A stretch of 36,517 nt of DNA from Glomus cerebriforme (lineage: Eukaryota > Glomeromycota > Glomeromycetes > Glomerales > Glomeraceae): contig QKYT01000008.1 of NCBI GenBank assembly GCA_003550305.1, forward strand, positions 439,806 to 476,322, given 5' to 3'. A program made the translations under genes and the position numbers. Under the pieces are notes generated by a model that was given only the letters and a program-made list of their open reading frames with translations, made no database searches and was not told the origin of the DNA. Positions 12,401-21,704 of this stretch are shown piece after piece. Every line of letters begins with the position of its first letter. The stretch's first letter is position 1.

Positions 12401-13232
12401 TGTAAAGAGGTTATGTTTTATTTTATTCAGAATTTGTTGATTTATTTTTTTTTGCTATTTAGGGATCTCTATATAACCCTTTATTATGGGGATTTTTATT
12501 GGGATTTTTTGCGCCTGTTCCCATTTATTTACTACACAAAAGATACCCAAAGGCAAAATTTCACTTAATCACAGTCCCTTTAATATGTAATGGTTTAGGA
12601 CTTTTACCTGGTACATATACAAATTTTATAATAACAGGGTTTATTGCGGCATTCTTAAGTCAATTTTGGGCTTTTAGATATCATCAAAAGGTAAAATAAC
12701 GCAATTTTATTTAAGAATATATTAAGAAGATAATATTATGTTATTAACAATTTAAATTTTATTTCATACTCTTTTGATAACTAACAGTGGTGGAGGAAGT
12801 AAGTATTTTTATATTTATTAGTTATTGGACGTGGGGGATAAAAATATTGGTCGAAGGCCGATATTCCCCATTCAATATTGTTCAATCATTGATAACCAAT
12901 GTTAGCTACTAATGCGATCATCTCATCGGTCGCATATTCCTAATCGACTAAACAACTATTATTCCTTGCTTATAATATTAAATTTAAAAATATGTTTTCT
13001 TTTATAGGTATAATTATGTACTTTCGGCTGCATTTGATAGTGCATCACAAATAGTTACAATGTTTATTTTCTTCTTTTTTAATCTTGCATTCAAGGTAAA
13101 TAATGATTTTTTTCTACTTATTCATTTTTAATCATCTAAATCTATATATTTTATTTATAGATACAATTCCCTGAATGGTATGGTAATAATTCTGAAACAC
13201 AAGGAGAAAGATGTTTTCCAGAACCTTCATAA
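9456..13232 (+). CDS. OPT-family oligopeptide transporter (18 exons, 766 aa)
   Basis: A proton-coupled membrane importer of small peptides or related compounds; the exact substrate is not readable from sequence. Exons: 9456-9683, 9777-9842, 9934-10108, 10186-10259, 10338-10455, 10524-10549, 10622-10911, 11009-11089, 11161-11217, 11298-11542, 11625-11768, 11839-11902, 11966-12066, 12150-12382, 12463-12690, 12788-12798, 13008-13095 and 13161-13232. All phases agree. Residues 1-85 are a hydrophilic acidic tail. The family signature NPGPFNIKEH is at 155-164, followed by a Gly-rich GAGGGSAYGTDI. LVRPANMLWPSNLVFSSLF, YEEIPNWWYA and a C-terminal WWRKYNYVLSAAFDS are also typical of OPTs. Many hydrophobic segments fit 12-16 membrane spans. 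The length fits fungal OPTs (about 700-900 aa). Exon 16 has only 11 nt. The protein ends just after the last membrane helix. The gene appears intact. Confidence 0.93.
12788..12798 (+). other. 11-nt microexon of the OPT gene
   Basis: TGGTGGAGGAA lies between CAG and GTAAGT. It encodes W-W-R plus two bases of K. It joins exon 15 (phase 0) to exon 17, whose first base completes the Lys codon, giving WWRKYNYVLS, the strongly conserved OPT C-terminal motif. Without it the motif and frame are lost, so the exon is well supported despite its size. Confidence 0.9.
12822..12890. repeat. dispersed GGTC-GAA-GACC hairpin repeat, copy 1 (inside OPT intron 16)
   Basis: The sequence runs TGGGGGAT, then ATTGGTC-GAA-GGCCGAT, then ATTCCCCATTCAATA, a nested inverted repeat (TGGGG...CCCCA outside, ATTGGTC...GGCCGAT inside). 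Related copies occur at about 25750-25800 and 32950-33000. It lies in the 209-bp intron 12799-13007, one of the longest in the gene. Confidence 0.7.
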
Positions 13233-13746
13233 AGTTCAATGATGGGTATATTAATTGGGTGTTAGGTATAGTTATTAAGATAGCATCAATTTGTACAAAT
13301 ACACATTTATTTTTTTACATTATAATTAATTTGTATAATTTTGTTTGTTGGGATATAAACTTTAGACTTTATTAATAAATTATTTAATTTAGAATAATGT
13401 ATATATTATCAGAAATGAATAGAATTTATCAAAATAGTTGCATTAAGCTATCAATATAATAAACTTTAACATTTATTATATATTATATATTTTTAGAGAG
13501 GCTGAATACATTTTTTTCTGCTCGCCTTCCATATTTTAAAGTTTGCAAATTAGTGAATATTTCAGCAATGCGATAAGTGATAATAAATAAATATTCAAAA
13601 ATCTAATATGATTTCAAATTTAATTGATTTTTTTTTTTTTTTTAAAAAAAAAAAAAAGAAAAATATGTATACTATAATTCTTTTAATAAAATTTATTCAA
13701 TTTATACATGATATTTTAAATTTTCTACTACAATAAATTCCGACTC
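13233..13746. other. convergent 3' intergenic region, OPT / elongase
   Basis: AT-rich DNA between two convergent genes, which must hold both 3' ends. It has a poly-T/poly-A inverted run at about 13627-13660 and several AATAAA-like words (for example near 13370). Nothing coding is seen. Confidence 0.6.
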
Positions 13747-14871
13747 TTATTGAGATTTTTTACCACCCAATTTAGCAACCTTTTCTCTTTTTCTATCAGC
13801 TTTATAGAAATTAGCGAATAAAGCCAACATAGTTACCATATAAACCCAAAGTAAAGCAGTTAATGAAAATGGATAAACATTTTTTTCTTCAGGATGTAAT
13901 ACTTTAAAGTAAACCATATCATAAGTAGCTTGAATCATCATTAAAACAAATTGAGTCATTTGAAATTGTGTAATAAACCGTTTTATGAAACGAATTGGGA
14001 ATGAAAGTGTCGTACTAAGATAATATCCATACATTATAACATGTACGACTAAAAAAATGAATGATGTTATTTGATTAGTGCGTGCTTTTTTTAGTATAAA
14101 GAAAAAAAAAAGATCAAGAGAATTTAACTTACGTGAATTCAACGCAGCACTAAAATATGATTCTCCATTCGGAGCGATAAAAGTTACATACCACCAAATC
14201 ATAAAGATAGAAAAGTGATGATATACATGTAAGAAAGAGATTTGATGATTGTTCTTTTTCAAAATCATAATAAAAGTATCCATAAATTCACTAATTTTTG
14301 AGACATAAAATAGCCAAACATATTTTGCCATCTGAATTAAAACAATAAAAATAAAAATAAAAATATTAATGACGTTAATTTTTATGATAATATACATAAA
14401 TAATTTAAATTACTGAATTTTTACCTGCCAACCTTCTTCGGATTTTACTTCAGGATTAGCAAATAAAGAATAACCATTTTTCCAAGCTTCGTAACTAATA
14501 GTGACAAACATATATGAACTCAAAGAAACCAAAAAAAAATTATGTAAAGTACTTAGTAATTTAACATTTAATTTTTCCCTACGGGACATAAAAATTTTAC
14601 CAAAATATATTGTCAATAAATACGCGACAGTAATTAATAAAACATGAAAAGGATTCATTAAAGGTAAACGAGCTGATAAAGGGGATTGATTCTCTTTCAA
14701 AAATTTTGAAACATTTTCAGTTAAAGAAGGAAGTAATGATTTAAATGATGATTTTAATATATTTTCTATAGGAGTTACGAATGGGTCAGCAATAATTCCA
14801 ATTGTTTCAAATAAAGTTATGAAATGGTCAACTGGCGCTTTTGGCCCAAAACTTGTTGAATTTGATTCCAT
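13747..14871 (-). CDS. ELO-family very-long-chain fatty acid elongase (3 exons, 315 aa)
   Basis: The condensing enzyme (3-ketoacyl-CoA synthase) of the endoplasmic-reticulum elongation cycle; it adds two carbons from malonyl-CoA to an acyl-CoA. Exons on the minus strand: 14871-14425, 14331-14133 and 14048-13747. All ELO signatures are present in the spliced protein: KxxExxDT (161-168, KISEFMDT), the histidine box HVYHH (184-188), NxxxHxxMYxYY (214-225) and TxxQxxQ (in FITQFQMTQF). Several hydrophobic segments fit the seven-helix fold. The C-terminus KKSQ is a KKxx dilysine ER-retrieval signal. The N-terminal ~65 residues are soluble and longer than in many ELOs. The start is the first ATG, preceded by an AT-rich leader. 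Chain-length preference cannot be read. In arbuscular mycorrhizal fungi, which lack a type I fatty-acid synthase, elongases act on host-derived C16 lipid. Confidence 0.94.
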
Positions 14872-16230
14872 GATTGATAATATAATTTCTTATTTATCAG
14901 AGAGAAAAAAAATTTTTTTTTTATTTTAAAAAAAAAATTGATGGGGTAAAAATTACCGAGATCAATATTATATATTTTTTTTTTTTTGGTTACACATCAA
15001 ACAATAATAATATGAAAACGAGAATCTTGTATTACATTATAACAACACAGAGTAATTGATCCCCCCCCAAAAAATTCTCAATAGTCGATTTGCATGAATA
15101 CATGATAAAAAGCCAATAAAAAAATTTTTTTCGAGCGGATTCAGTAAATTTCGATTATCATTTGTTATCTTTTTTTTATTTTATGCAGACTATTATTTTA
15201 TTGAATAGACTAAATTTGGTCATAATTTTGGTAAATCACTATGACTCTTTACATTAATTTTATCACCATTAGACGCGCGTTTAATAATAATAATAATAAT
15301 AAAAAAGAACACTAATTTTAATAGTCAAACAAATACACAATACGTATTAACAAAGTGGCTATGAAAATTAGTGCATGTGATAAATAATATAGTAAATAAT
15401 TATAATTATAAGGAATATCTGCCGTTCATCGCGTAATTATTTATCGCATCTAATGTTAGGTTTCGGCATTTTGATTTTTTTATCCTGCGATATTATTTCT
15501 AAATTAACCATATATACAGTATATAATTGAATTAAGTGTGTAAGTGTTTTATAGTAACGCTAGTATATAATCTTAATTAATTTCACCAAATAGTATTTGC
15601 AAACCATATCTATGATTTAAAAACGATAAAATACAAAAATACAGCTTAAATATTTAATCTGGTCGGGACATCATTACGTTATTACCACCTTTATTCTTAC
15701 ATCATTTTTAAACTATAGTATTTGAAATAGAAAATTCTTTAGATCATTGCCTAATCTTCATTTGATCGTATTGAAAGTTTGATTGGATTACATAAATAAA
15801 CATTGAACTTTATTAAATAAGAAAATAAATTATTTTCACGATTTATTGATACATATTCTAAAGAATTCCAATAACGACTATAAAAAACAAGTTTGTTTCA
15901 AGCACGTCTTCTTCAGAAGCATAGAACTTCATATGATTCAAAAGAAATAAAACCTGTTAAAACCAGAACCTATAAAATTCTTCAGAAAAATGATCCCATT
16001 TCTGAGTTTTCGGAATAAAACCAGAGAAATGATCATTTATCGGAGTTATTTCCAGAAAATTTTTTATAGGGAGAGAAGGTCTTTCTTTGATTAGCAAAAA
16101 TTGAAAAGAAAAAAAGTACAGTCCTGGGAGAATCCAATTTCCTTTGGCAGATGTCTCAGGAGATGCTTACATTTCCCGCTTCTTTAGATTGTTAATACTG
16201 TATATAGTGGTTTTTCATCTTTATAAAACG
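14872..16230. other. non-coding region upstream of the elongase
   Basis: It must include the elongase promoter next to 14872. No gene is recognised. It contains homopolymer runs, an (AAT)n tract at 15282-15301 and a C8 run near 15061. All frames are broken. Confidence 0.55.
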
Positions 16231-16664
16231 GGGGGAAGGAGGGCTTTCCTACTTGAGTGTACGCCTCCTCCACTACCTTTATTTTGTTTTCTTGCTTAGC
16301 TGGAGACTCCGCAATTTCAAAAATACTAATTAGTAGCTAGAGTCTTCGGAACTTTATAAATATTAATTCGTTAGCTTGCTTAGCAGGAGTTATTTGAAAG
16401 CAAATGGGCTTACTGTATGTAGAACGAAGTGGAGCGGTAAGCAAATTATAAATAGAATAAGTGGACAAATAGTATACAAATTGCCTCCCTATAACATGCT
16501 ACGCTATAAATAAAAGTATATATAAAAATGGTGACCTGGGTGGATGGCGTCAGCAAAATAAATATAAAATTTGAAATACATTTTTTACACCGCTTAGGAT
16601 TGCAAAAAAAGGGCAAACTAGTGGAGGAGGCATACACCTCAAGTGGGAAAGGCCTCCTTCCCCC
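16231..16664. mobile_element. 434-bp non-autonomous element with 45-bp terminal inverted repeats
   Basis: The left end (16231-16275) starts GGGGGAAGGAGG and ends CCTCCTCCACTA. The right end (16618-16664), read on the minus strand, is the same over about 45-46 bp with a handful of mismatches and one indel. AAAC occurs just outside the left end (before an extra G) and just outside the right end, so it may be a target-site duplication. The interior has imperfect direct repeats (TTGCTTAGC...GGAG) and no transposase, so it is non-autonomous (MITE-like). The superfamily is not assigned. A 91-codon minus-strand open stretch overlapping the right end is a by-product of the repeat. Confidence 0.8.
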
Positions 16665-17780
16665 AAACAAGTTTAAATAAAAAAAATAAATAATAAAATA
16701 TACCGTAAATATACTGTACATACTAATAATCCGATGACCCCAGCTGAGTATTCCATAATATCATTAAATTTTGAGCAAAAGTTTTGACGTATTTCCAGCC
16801 ATTATCAAATGGCCTCCCATGATAATCCCAATGAAATACACTAAGTAGTCATCTACTTTACCTTATAACTTTATGATTACTACTGGGAATAATCTTTATT
16901 CATTGCATGATTTATCTGATATAAGTCATACTGCAAAAGTGATTGAGAAAGAAATTTAAAATTGAAGCTGATGTGCAAGTAGACTTTTCTTGATTTCTTT
17001 AAAAACATTTTTTGTGTTATTTAAATCTAAATTCTAAATTTTTCATAGTGGTGGTAGTGGTCTAAGGTTGTAAACAATGTGAAGTTGTATTAGAGTTACA
17101 CAAAAAAACTAGAGTAATAAATTTTTTTAATTAATATAGGATGTAAAGATTACAAGATTGATACGAAGTGTAAATATATATAAGTTCGAGTTATTACTAA
17201 GCCATAAACTATTCATATATTGTATTTTTAATATCATATTCTTCATGATGAACAATGTTGTTATTCCATTTATTTGGTTAAATTTTTATTTATTTTCAAA
17301 TTTATTTTGATTTTGCATTTTTGTAATTGATTTATGTAATCTACTTTTAAATTTCTTTTCGTTGATAAGTTCTATCTTACTTGTAATCATTAAGATTCTT
17401 TTTTCTTGTATCGTTTCTTTAAACTATGATATTGAACTAATTGAAGTTGAAGATTTTGTAAAAAATAAGTCTAGTTAAATAATTAACAGGAAAAGAAAGA
17501 ATCAATTCCTAACTTCAATAGTATTTCTGAAAAAAAAGAAAATAAAAAACATATATATTCTTTAAAGGTTATTAAGGAAGGGATATCAGGCGCAATACCT
17601 CATGGTGACATGAAGCTAATAGTTATACTCAAACACGAGTTTCTAAAATTCTGTATATATAAATATTGACACAATTTGAGGGCAACGATAGTAATTGACT
17701 AGCTGGGTGTAAATCCATCACGAGATCATGTCCAAATCAAAATTGGAAAAATCTTATATCCGAAACTTGACCATGTCACA
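16665..17780. other. non-coding region
   Basis: No gene is supported. One short stop-free stretch near 16870-16960 (LYSLHDLSDISHTAKVIEKE) reads somewhat like protein but has no partner pieces and no recognisable family. Confidence 0.5.
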
Positions 17781-18459
17781 AATCTTAGAGGATGTTTAAA
17801 CATTTTAAATGATTTATTGGTCAAAAAAAAAAAAAAAAAAAAATTTATTGATTTGAGACATTGTTAAATTTTGGGCATAGGATTGTTTCAGGTTTGGATT
17901 ACAACAACAATACCTCAACTGTATCGATTGACAAAGTTTGATTAATTTGTAATCACCAGATTTCAAATCATTTCTTCTGCCATCTTTTAATGACTTAATC
18001 ACAATTGGTCGCTTTCAATGCTAAACTTTGACCAATATTCTACAGAAATCACAATTTTGTAAAATATTCTATTTTAGAGATATTATGAATGGCAAATATG
18101 AATAATCCTATTTGAGTTCTCAAGAAATAAATTTTTCGGAAGGTTTGTTGTAACATGTAAATAAGATCTTTTTTTTATGGATCCGGCGCAGCTAAACTAT
18201 TAATTTTTGTACGACGATAGCTGAATGTCTGAATCTGATATTACGGTTACGAAAAATCAGAGTTAATGATTTATTAGATAAAATTGCTCAACAACAATAT
18301 TTAAAGACCGATATGCATTGATTGAACTACTTCCATTATTTTTGGCACAGTTTAATTAATATAATAAATATAATATACAAAAATATTAGGTTTAAATACA
18401 ATTTGTATTACAAAATTATATTTACATTATTGTTATACAGTATATATGTGTGTATTTTT

Positions 18460-19377
18460 TTAGATGTTCTTACGACTTAAATCATAAACGGGTAATTTGA
18501 AATAAGAATTTTCGAGGGTGATTAATTCAGCGAAAGCGTTATACCAAGCCATCAATGAACTAAGTATACCAAATACACCACCAATCCTTGTTAATACATT
18601 TGGACCCTTTGCATCTTCGCTAAGTAAGAAAAATTTTCCTAATGTAAGAAAGATCAATGAAATATTTAAGAAAAAAAACATTAATAAAGTTGCTCCATTT
18701 GTCTTGAGTACTGCCAAAGTTAAGAGAAATGTGACTGTTTAAAATTGAAAAAGAAGAAACCTTTTTAGTAACAATGATTCTTAATATATACTGTAGAAAG
18801 AATTGATGAATGCTATACTTACAGATCGTCCATCCCAATAAATATATTCCAACTAAAGAAATATAATATGTTCAATTCAATATTATTGTAATTATTATCA
18901 TTATTTAAGAAAAAAAACTTAATTTACCAGCATGATCAACTGCAAAAGGATTACCAGGTACATCAAAGTCTGTAAGACGGAAAATGAAATTTGCAGCATA
19001 AGAGAGCCAAAAAGCACCATAAGAAGAAGCGGCAGTAGCACCAAAAGTATTTCCAACCATAAAATTCCACATTCCTGCTAATAATTGTACTAGACCACCG
19101 TAAAATAATGCTAATCCTATTACAATATTTGGGAGTGGCAAGTCTGAAGATCCAGCACTATTAATCGACATTACAAATGTTGTTAAAGCGAATGAACATA
19201 ACCCTATTATATATAAATAAAAAGCTAGGGTTAAAATTAGTATAATCCAGTTTAATAATGATATTGAGACATACCAAGTGGACCAGGATTGGCAATTTTT
19301 GAAGCTAAATACTTTGTTTTTTCGATCTCTTTATGAATTTCATATTTTCCTTCTTTTCCTTCTTCAATAAATGACAT
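18460..19377 (-). CDS. GPR1/FUN34/YaaH (Ato/Ady2) family transporter, copy 1 (4 exons, 227 aa)
   Basis: A six-helix membrane channel/transporter of the acetate uptake / ammonium export family (yeast Ady2/Ato proteins, bacterial SatP). Exons on the minus strand: 19377-19275, 19203-18928, 18852-18823 (30 nt) and 18734-18460. Introns are all GT-AG and in phase. The family signature NPGPLGL is at residues 30-36, directly after the cytosolic N-terminus. Then come hydrophobic segments including VIGLALFYGGLVQLLAGMW, the conserved FGATAASSYGAFW, and GIYLLGWTIFTFLL. The C-terminal conserved GKFFLL...LTRIGGVFGI...AWYNAFAEL follows. The length is typical (about 200-280 aa). The protein is nearly identical to copy 2 (24015-24916); copy 1 has six extra residues near the N-terminus (KYEIHK region). 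A 751-bp inverted-repeat element lies 22 bp upstream of its ATG. Substrate preference is inferred from the family only. Confidence 0.93.
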
Positions 19378-19399
19378 TTTTATCGCGTTTGTTATATTA

Positions 19400-20150
19400 T
19401 TGCGGTTTTCAAAAAAAAAAACAAATTTTCATTTTCGTAATACAAAAAACAAAAATGTAAAAATTTATATCCAAATCAAACCAATAAAATCATCTGCTAA
19501 TATGTCACAAACAATTTAGCCAATAAAATCAATCAATTTACCTCACGTGACCACAAATTTAACTAAAAAAATACCTTTCAATAAGATTTTTATAAAGCTA
19601 AATATAGCTAAATAAAATCTCTATTGTGGCGAAATTACCAACTTGACATCTAGGTTTATTCAAAAATAATCTAAATTATAATAAATAATGAAATGTTAAT
19701 ATTTTAAATATTTTAATGTAATGTAATAAAAAAAAACAGTTAAAATTGTAAGACAAAAATAAAATAACAATAATAATAAACTTCAAGGATCTTTAAAAAT
19801 AATAATAAATATGTTTTAAAAGTTATTTTAATCAAAATTATTAGATAAAAGTTTACCTACTTGCAATATAATCGGTTTGTAATCGTTTGCAATTGCGTGT
19901 ACTCGCAAAGTGTAATCGCAGAAATAATATATTATAAGGTATAAAAAACATATGAAAGGATATTTGAAACTCATTCTATAAAGTCTTTAGGTTCTGTTCT
20001 TGGTGTAAATAAAAAGAAATTGTACGTCAAAACTCAAAAAAAAAACAAAGTTTTTTTACATTTTACTGTGCGCTAAAAAAAATAGGGGTAAAATTATTAA
20101 TTTAATTTGGGTAAATTTCATGCAGATCGATCAATTTTTTGAAACCGCAA
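19400..20150. mobile_element. ~751-bp insertion with terminal inverted repeats in the copy-1 transporter promoter
   Basis: The left end TTGCGGTTTTCAAAAAA (19400) and the right end (TTTTTTGAAACCGCAA, ending 20150) are inverted copies with one indel. The outside flanks, TATATTA on the left and TTTCAAAAATTTC on the right, are directly adjacent in the tandem copy at about 24935-24955 (TATATTAAGAAATTTTAAAA). That gives an empty site. No transposase is encoded. The interior carries two CCAATAAAATC words (19481, 19520) and a TCACGTGA palindrome (19543-19550). No clear target-site duplication is seen. Confidence 0.75.
19543..19550. promoter_or_regulatory. E-box TCACGTGA with two nearby CCAAT boxes
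   Basis: A perfect TCACGTGA palindrome lies 166 bp upstream of the copy-1 transporter ATG, with CCAATAAAATC at 19481 and 19520. These resemble bHLH (CACGTG) and CCAAT-binding-complex sites. They lie inside the inserted element, so they would be a newly acquired promoter. Function is inferred. Confidence 0.4.
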
Positions 20151-20301
20151 TTTCAAAAATTTCACGTACAGGATCATAATTTTTTAACTTCCAAATAATT
20201 TAACATCGGGAATTCGGAAAGCTCTTTTTATTATTTCTTCCGTAAAAGATATTCAAGACATTATCTTTGATTTTCGATCAGCACAGGCCAATTATTGACA
20301 C

Positions 20302-20307
20302 CACGTG
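20302..20307. promoter_or_regulatory. conserved CACGTG of the original transporter promoter, copy 1
   Basis: GACACCACGTGGG is identical here and at 25203-25215 in the tandem copy, within a conserved block starting CATCGGGAATTCGG. In copy 2 it lies about 290 bp from the ATG. In copy 1 the inserted element has pushed it to about 925 bp. Confidence 0.4.
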
Positions 20308-20363
20308 GGATTGTTGATTTATTACAAATGAAAAACTACTCCATATTGTATTCTAATTTTTCA

Positions 20364-20870
20364 GTGTCGTGTGTGCATATGAATATTCTTGTGTTACGAG
20401 CTTTGGCTTCTAATAAAAAAGAATAAGAATTATTTTAGAGTAGGTTATATGCAATCCCTAATATTTAGAATATTTTAGGATACTTCAGAGTTCTTTTAAC
20501 GCTTGTTGTTTGGCTGAGGAATGAATTTCGAGAAATAGTTGATTAATCTAAAAAAAAAATCGAATAAATGGAATAAAATTTCATTTATTTATAAAACAGG
20601 AGTTCATAGAACTTTGCAGATTTGATGATAAAAAAAAAAAAATCTCCGGAGAAATCTTCAAATCATTCACTTTCTGAAGGCTTAAAATAAAATTAACAAA
20701 CACCGTATGCTATGAATCTTTAGCTGTTAATAATATAAGATTATTTTAATCATTTTAAGACCGATTGATAATATGATTATTGGTGATTTAAGAGAATTAT
20801 ATTCGTCATAAAATTTTGAATTATAGTTAAGAAGGGATGCTACTATCCTTTAAAATTTTTACTACAGAGT
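20364..20870 (+). pseudogene. ghost BTB-TLDc gene, copy 1
   Basis: There is no open frame, but the nucleotide sequence follows the intact BTB-TLDc genes in order on the plus strand. First is GTGCATATGAATATT...CTTCTAATAAAAA (exon 1). Then come the LLAADEFLLQEIVD region (GAGAAATAGTTGATT near 20530), TCATAGAACTTTGCAGA, and the PEKIFKSFDF region (CCGGAGAAATCTTCAAATCA, 20645). Last is the TLDc start (AGACCGATTGATAA...TTTAAGAGAATTATAT...TTTTGAATTATAGTTAAGA, 20757-20832). Between these, blocks are deleted. The gene was oriented opposite to its neighbour at 21705-23225. Its decayed twin in the second tandem copy is at 25301-25701. Confidence 0.7.
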
Positions 20871-21704
20871 AGATCCAACCCCGAATTTGAACATAATATT
20901 GGTTGAAATTGTAAAAACTCGACCGAATTTCACCAGATAGTCCGTTTAACATATTCATTAAATATTAATAATTTCATTGTTGATTGGCAAAAATTGTAAA
21001 ATTAGTTGCATCCGAGAAATTACATTATCCAGATGATATAGACAATTTATAAATTTTTTTTTTTTTGGATCAGATAATCCCGATTGTAAAATTACCATGA
21101 GATTATGACACTTTTTACCTGAACCAATATTTAAAATTTCATCGATATAAGAAATATATTATTATTATTAGGTGGGAGATATTAATTAATAACTATAATT
21201 TATGAAATAAACGTATATAATATTAAATTCATTGTTTTGTTTTCTATTAACATCATTTACAACTGCAATTTTTTGCAATAAAAATTTAAATCTTTAAAGT
21301 TCAATAATGAATGGATTTCAATTATATACTATCACACAATACCACATATTACAAACACCCTTACAGAGAATTTGAAATTCTGATACTTTTAGTAAGCAGC
21401 AAAACAGGAGATTATTAGCGTTTTACTAGTAATAATCTGAAGTATCTAAATGTTTTAGATTTATAAATATAAATTTTACTATCTAAAATATTATCCTGTT
21501 TTTTTAGCTTTGGAATATTGAAAATTATTATGTATATTCTTTTTTTGCTGTGAAAATTTAAGTGAAGACCTTCATATATATTAAGCGGGTTCTAAGTAAG
21601 AAACGATGTATTGAATAATAATGATGATAGTTTATCGCAATAATAGCGTGCATTTAATCTCAAACTAATACAAATTCATCTATTAACATACCTATTATAA
21701 AATA
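20871..21704. other. 3' flank of BTB-TLDc copy A
   Basis: AT-rich non-coding DNA shared in part with 25700-26990 of the tandem copy. Compared with that copy it lacks two insertions (at 25763-25966 and about 26222-26668). No gene is seen. Confidence 0.55.

Noticed and set aside
16446..16721. 91-codon minus-strand open stretch
   Set aside because: It overlaps the right terminal repeat of the 434-bp element; its Phe/Ile/Tyr-rich ends are AT-rich filler.
16870..16960. Short protein-like run (LYSLHDLSDISHTAKVIEKE)
   Set aside because: Only about 30 codons, with stops on both sides and no neighbouring fragments to build a relic from.
18518..18742. 74-codon open stretches antisense to the transporters (also 24073-24297)
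   Set aside because: They lie exactly opposite conserved exon 4 in both copies; their conservation is explained by the real coding strand.
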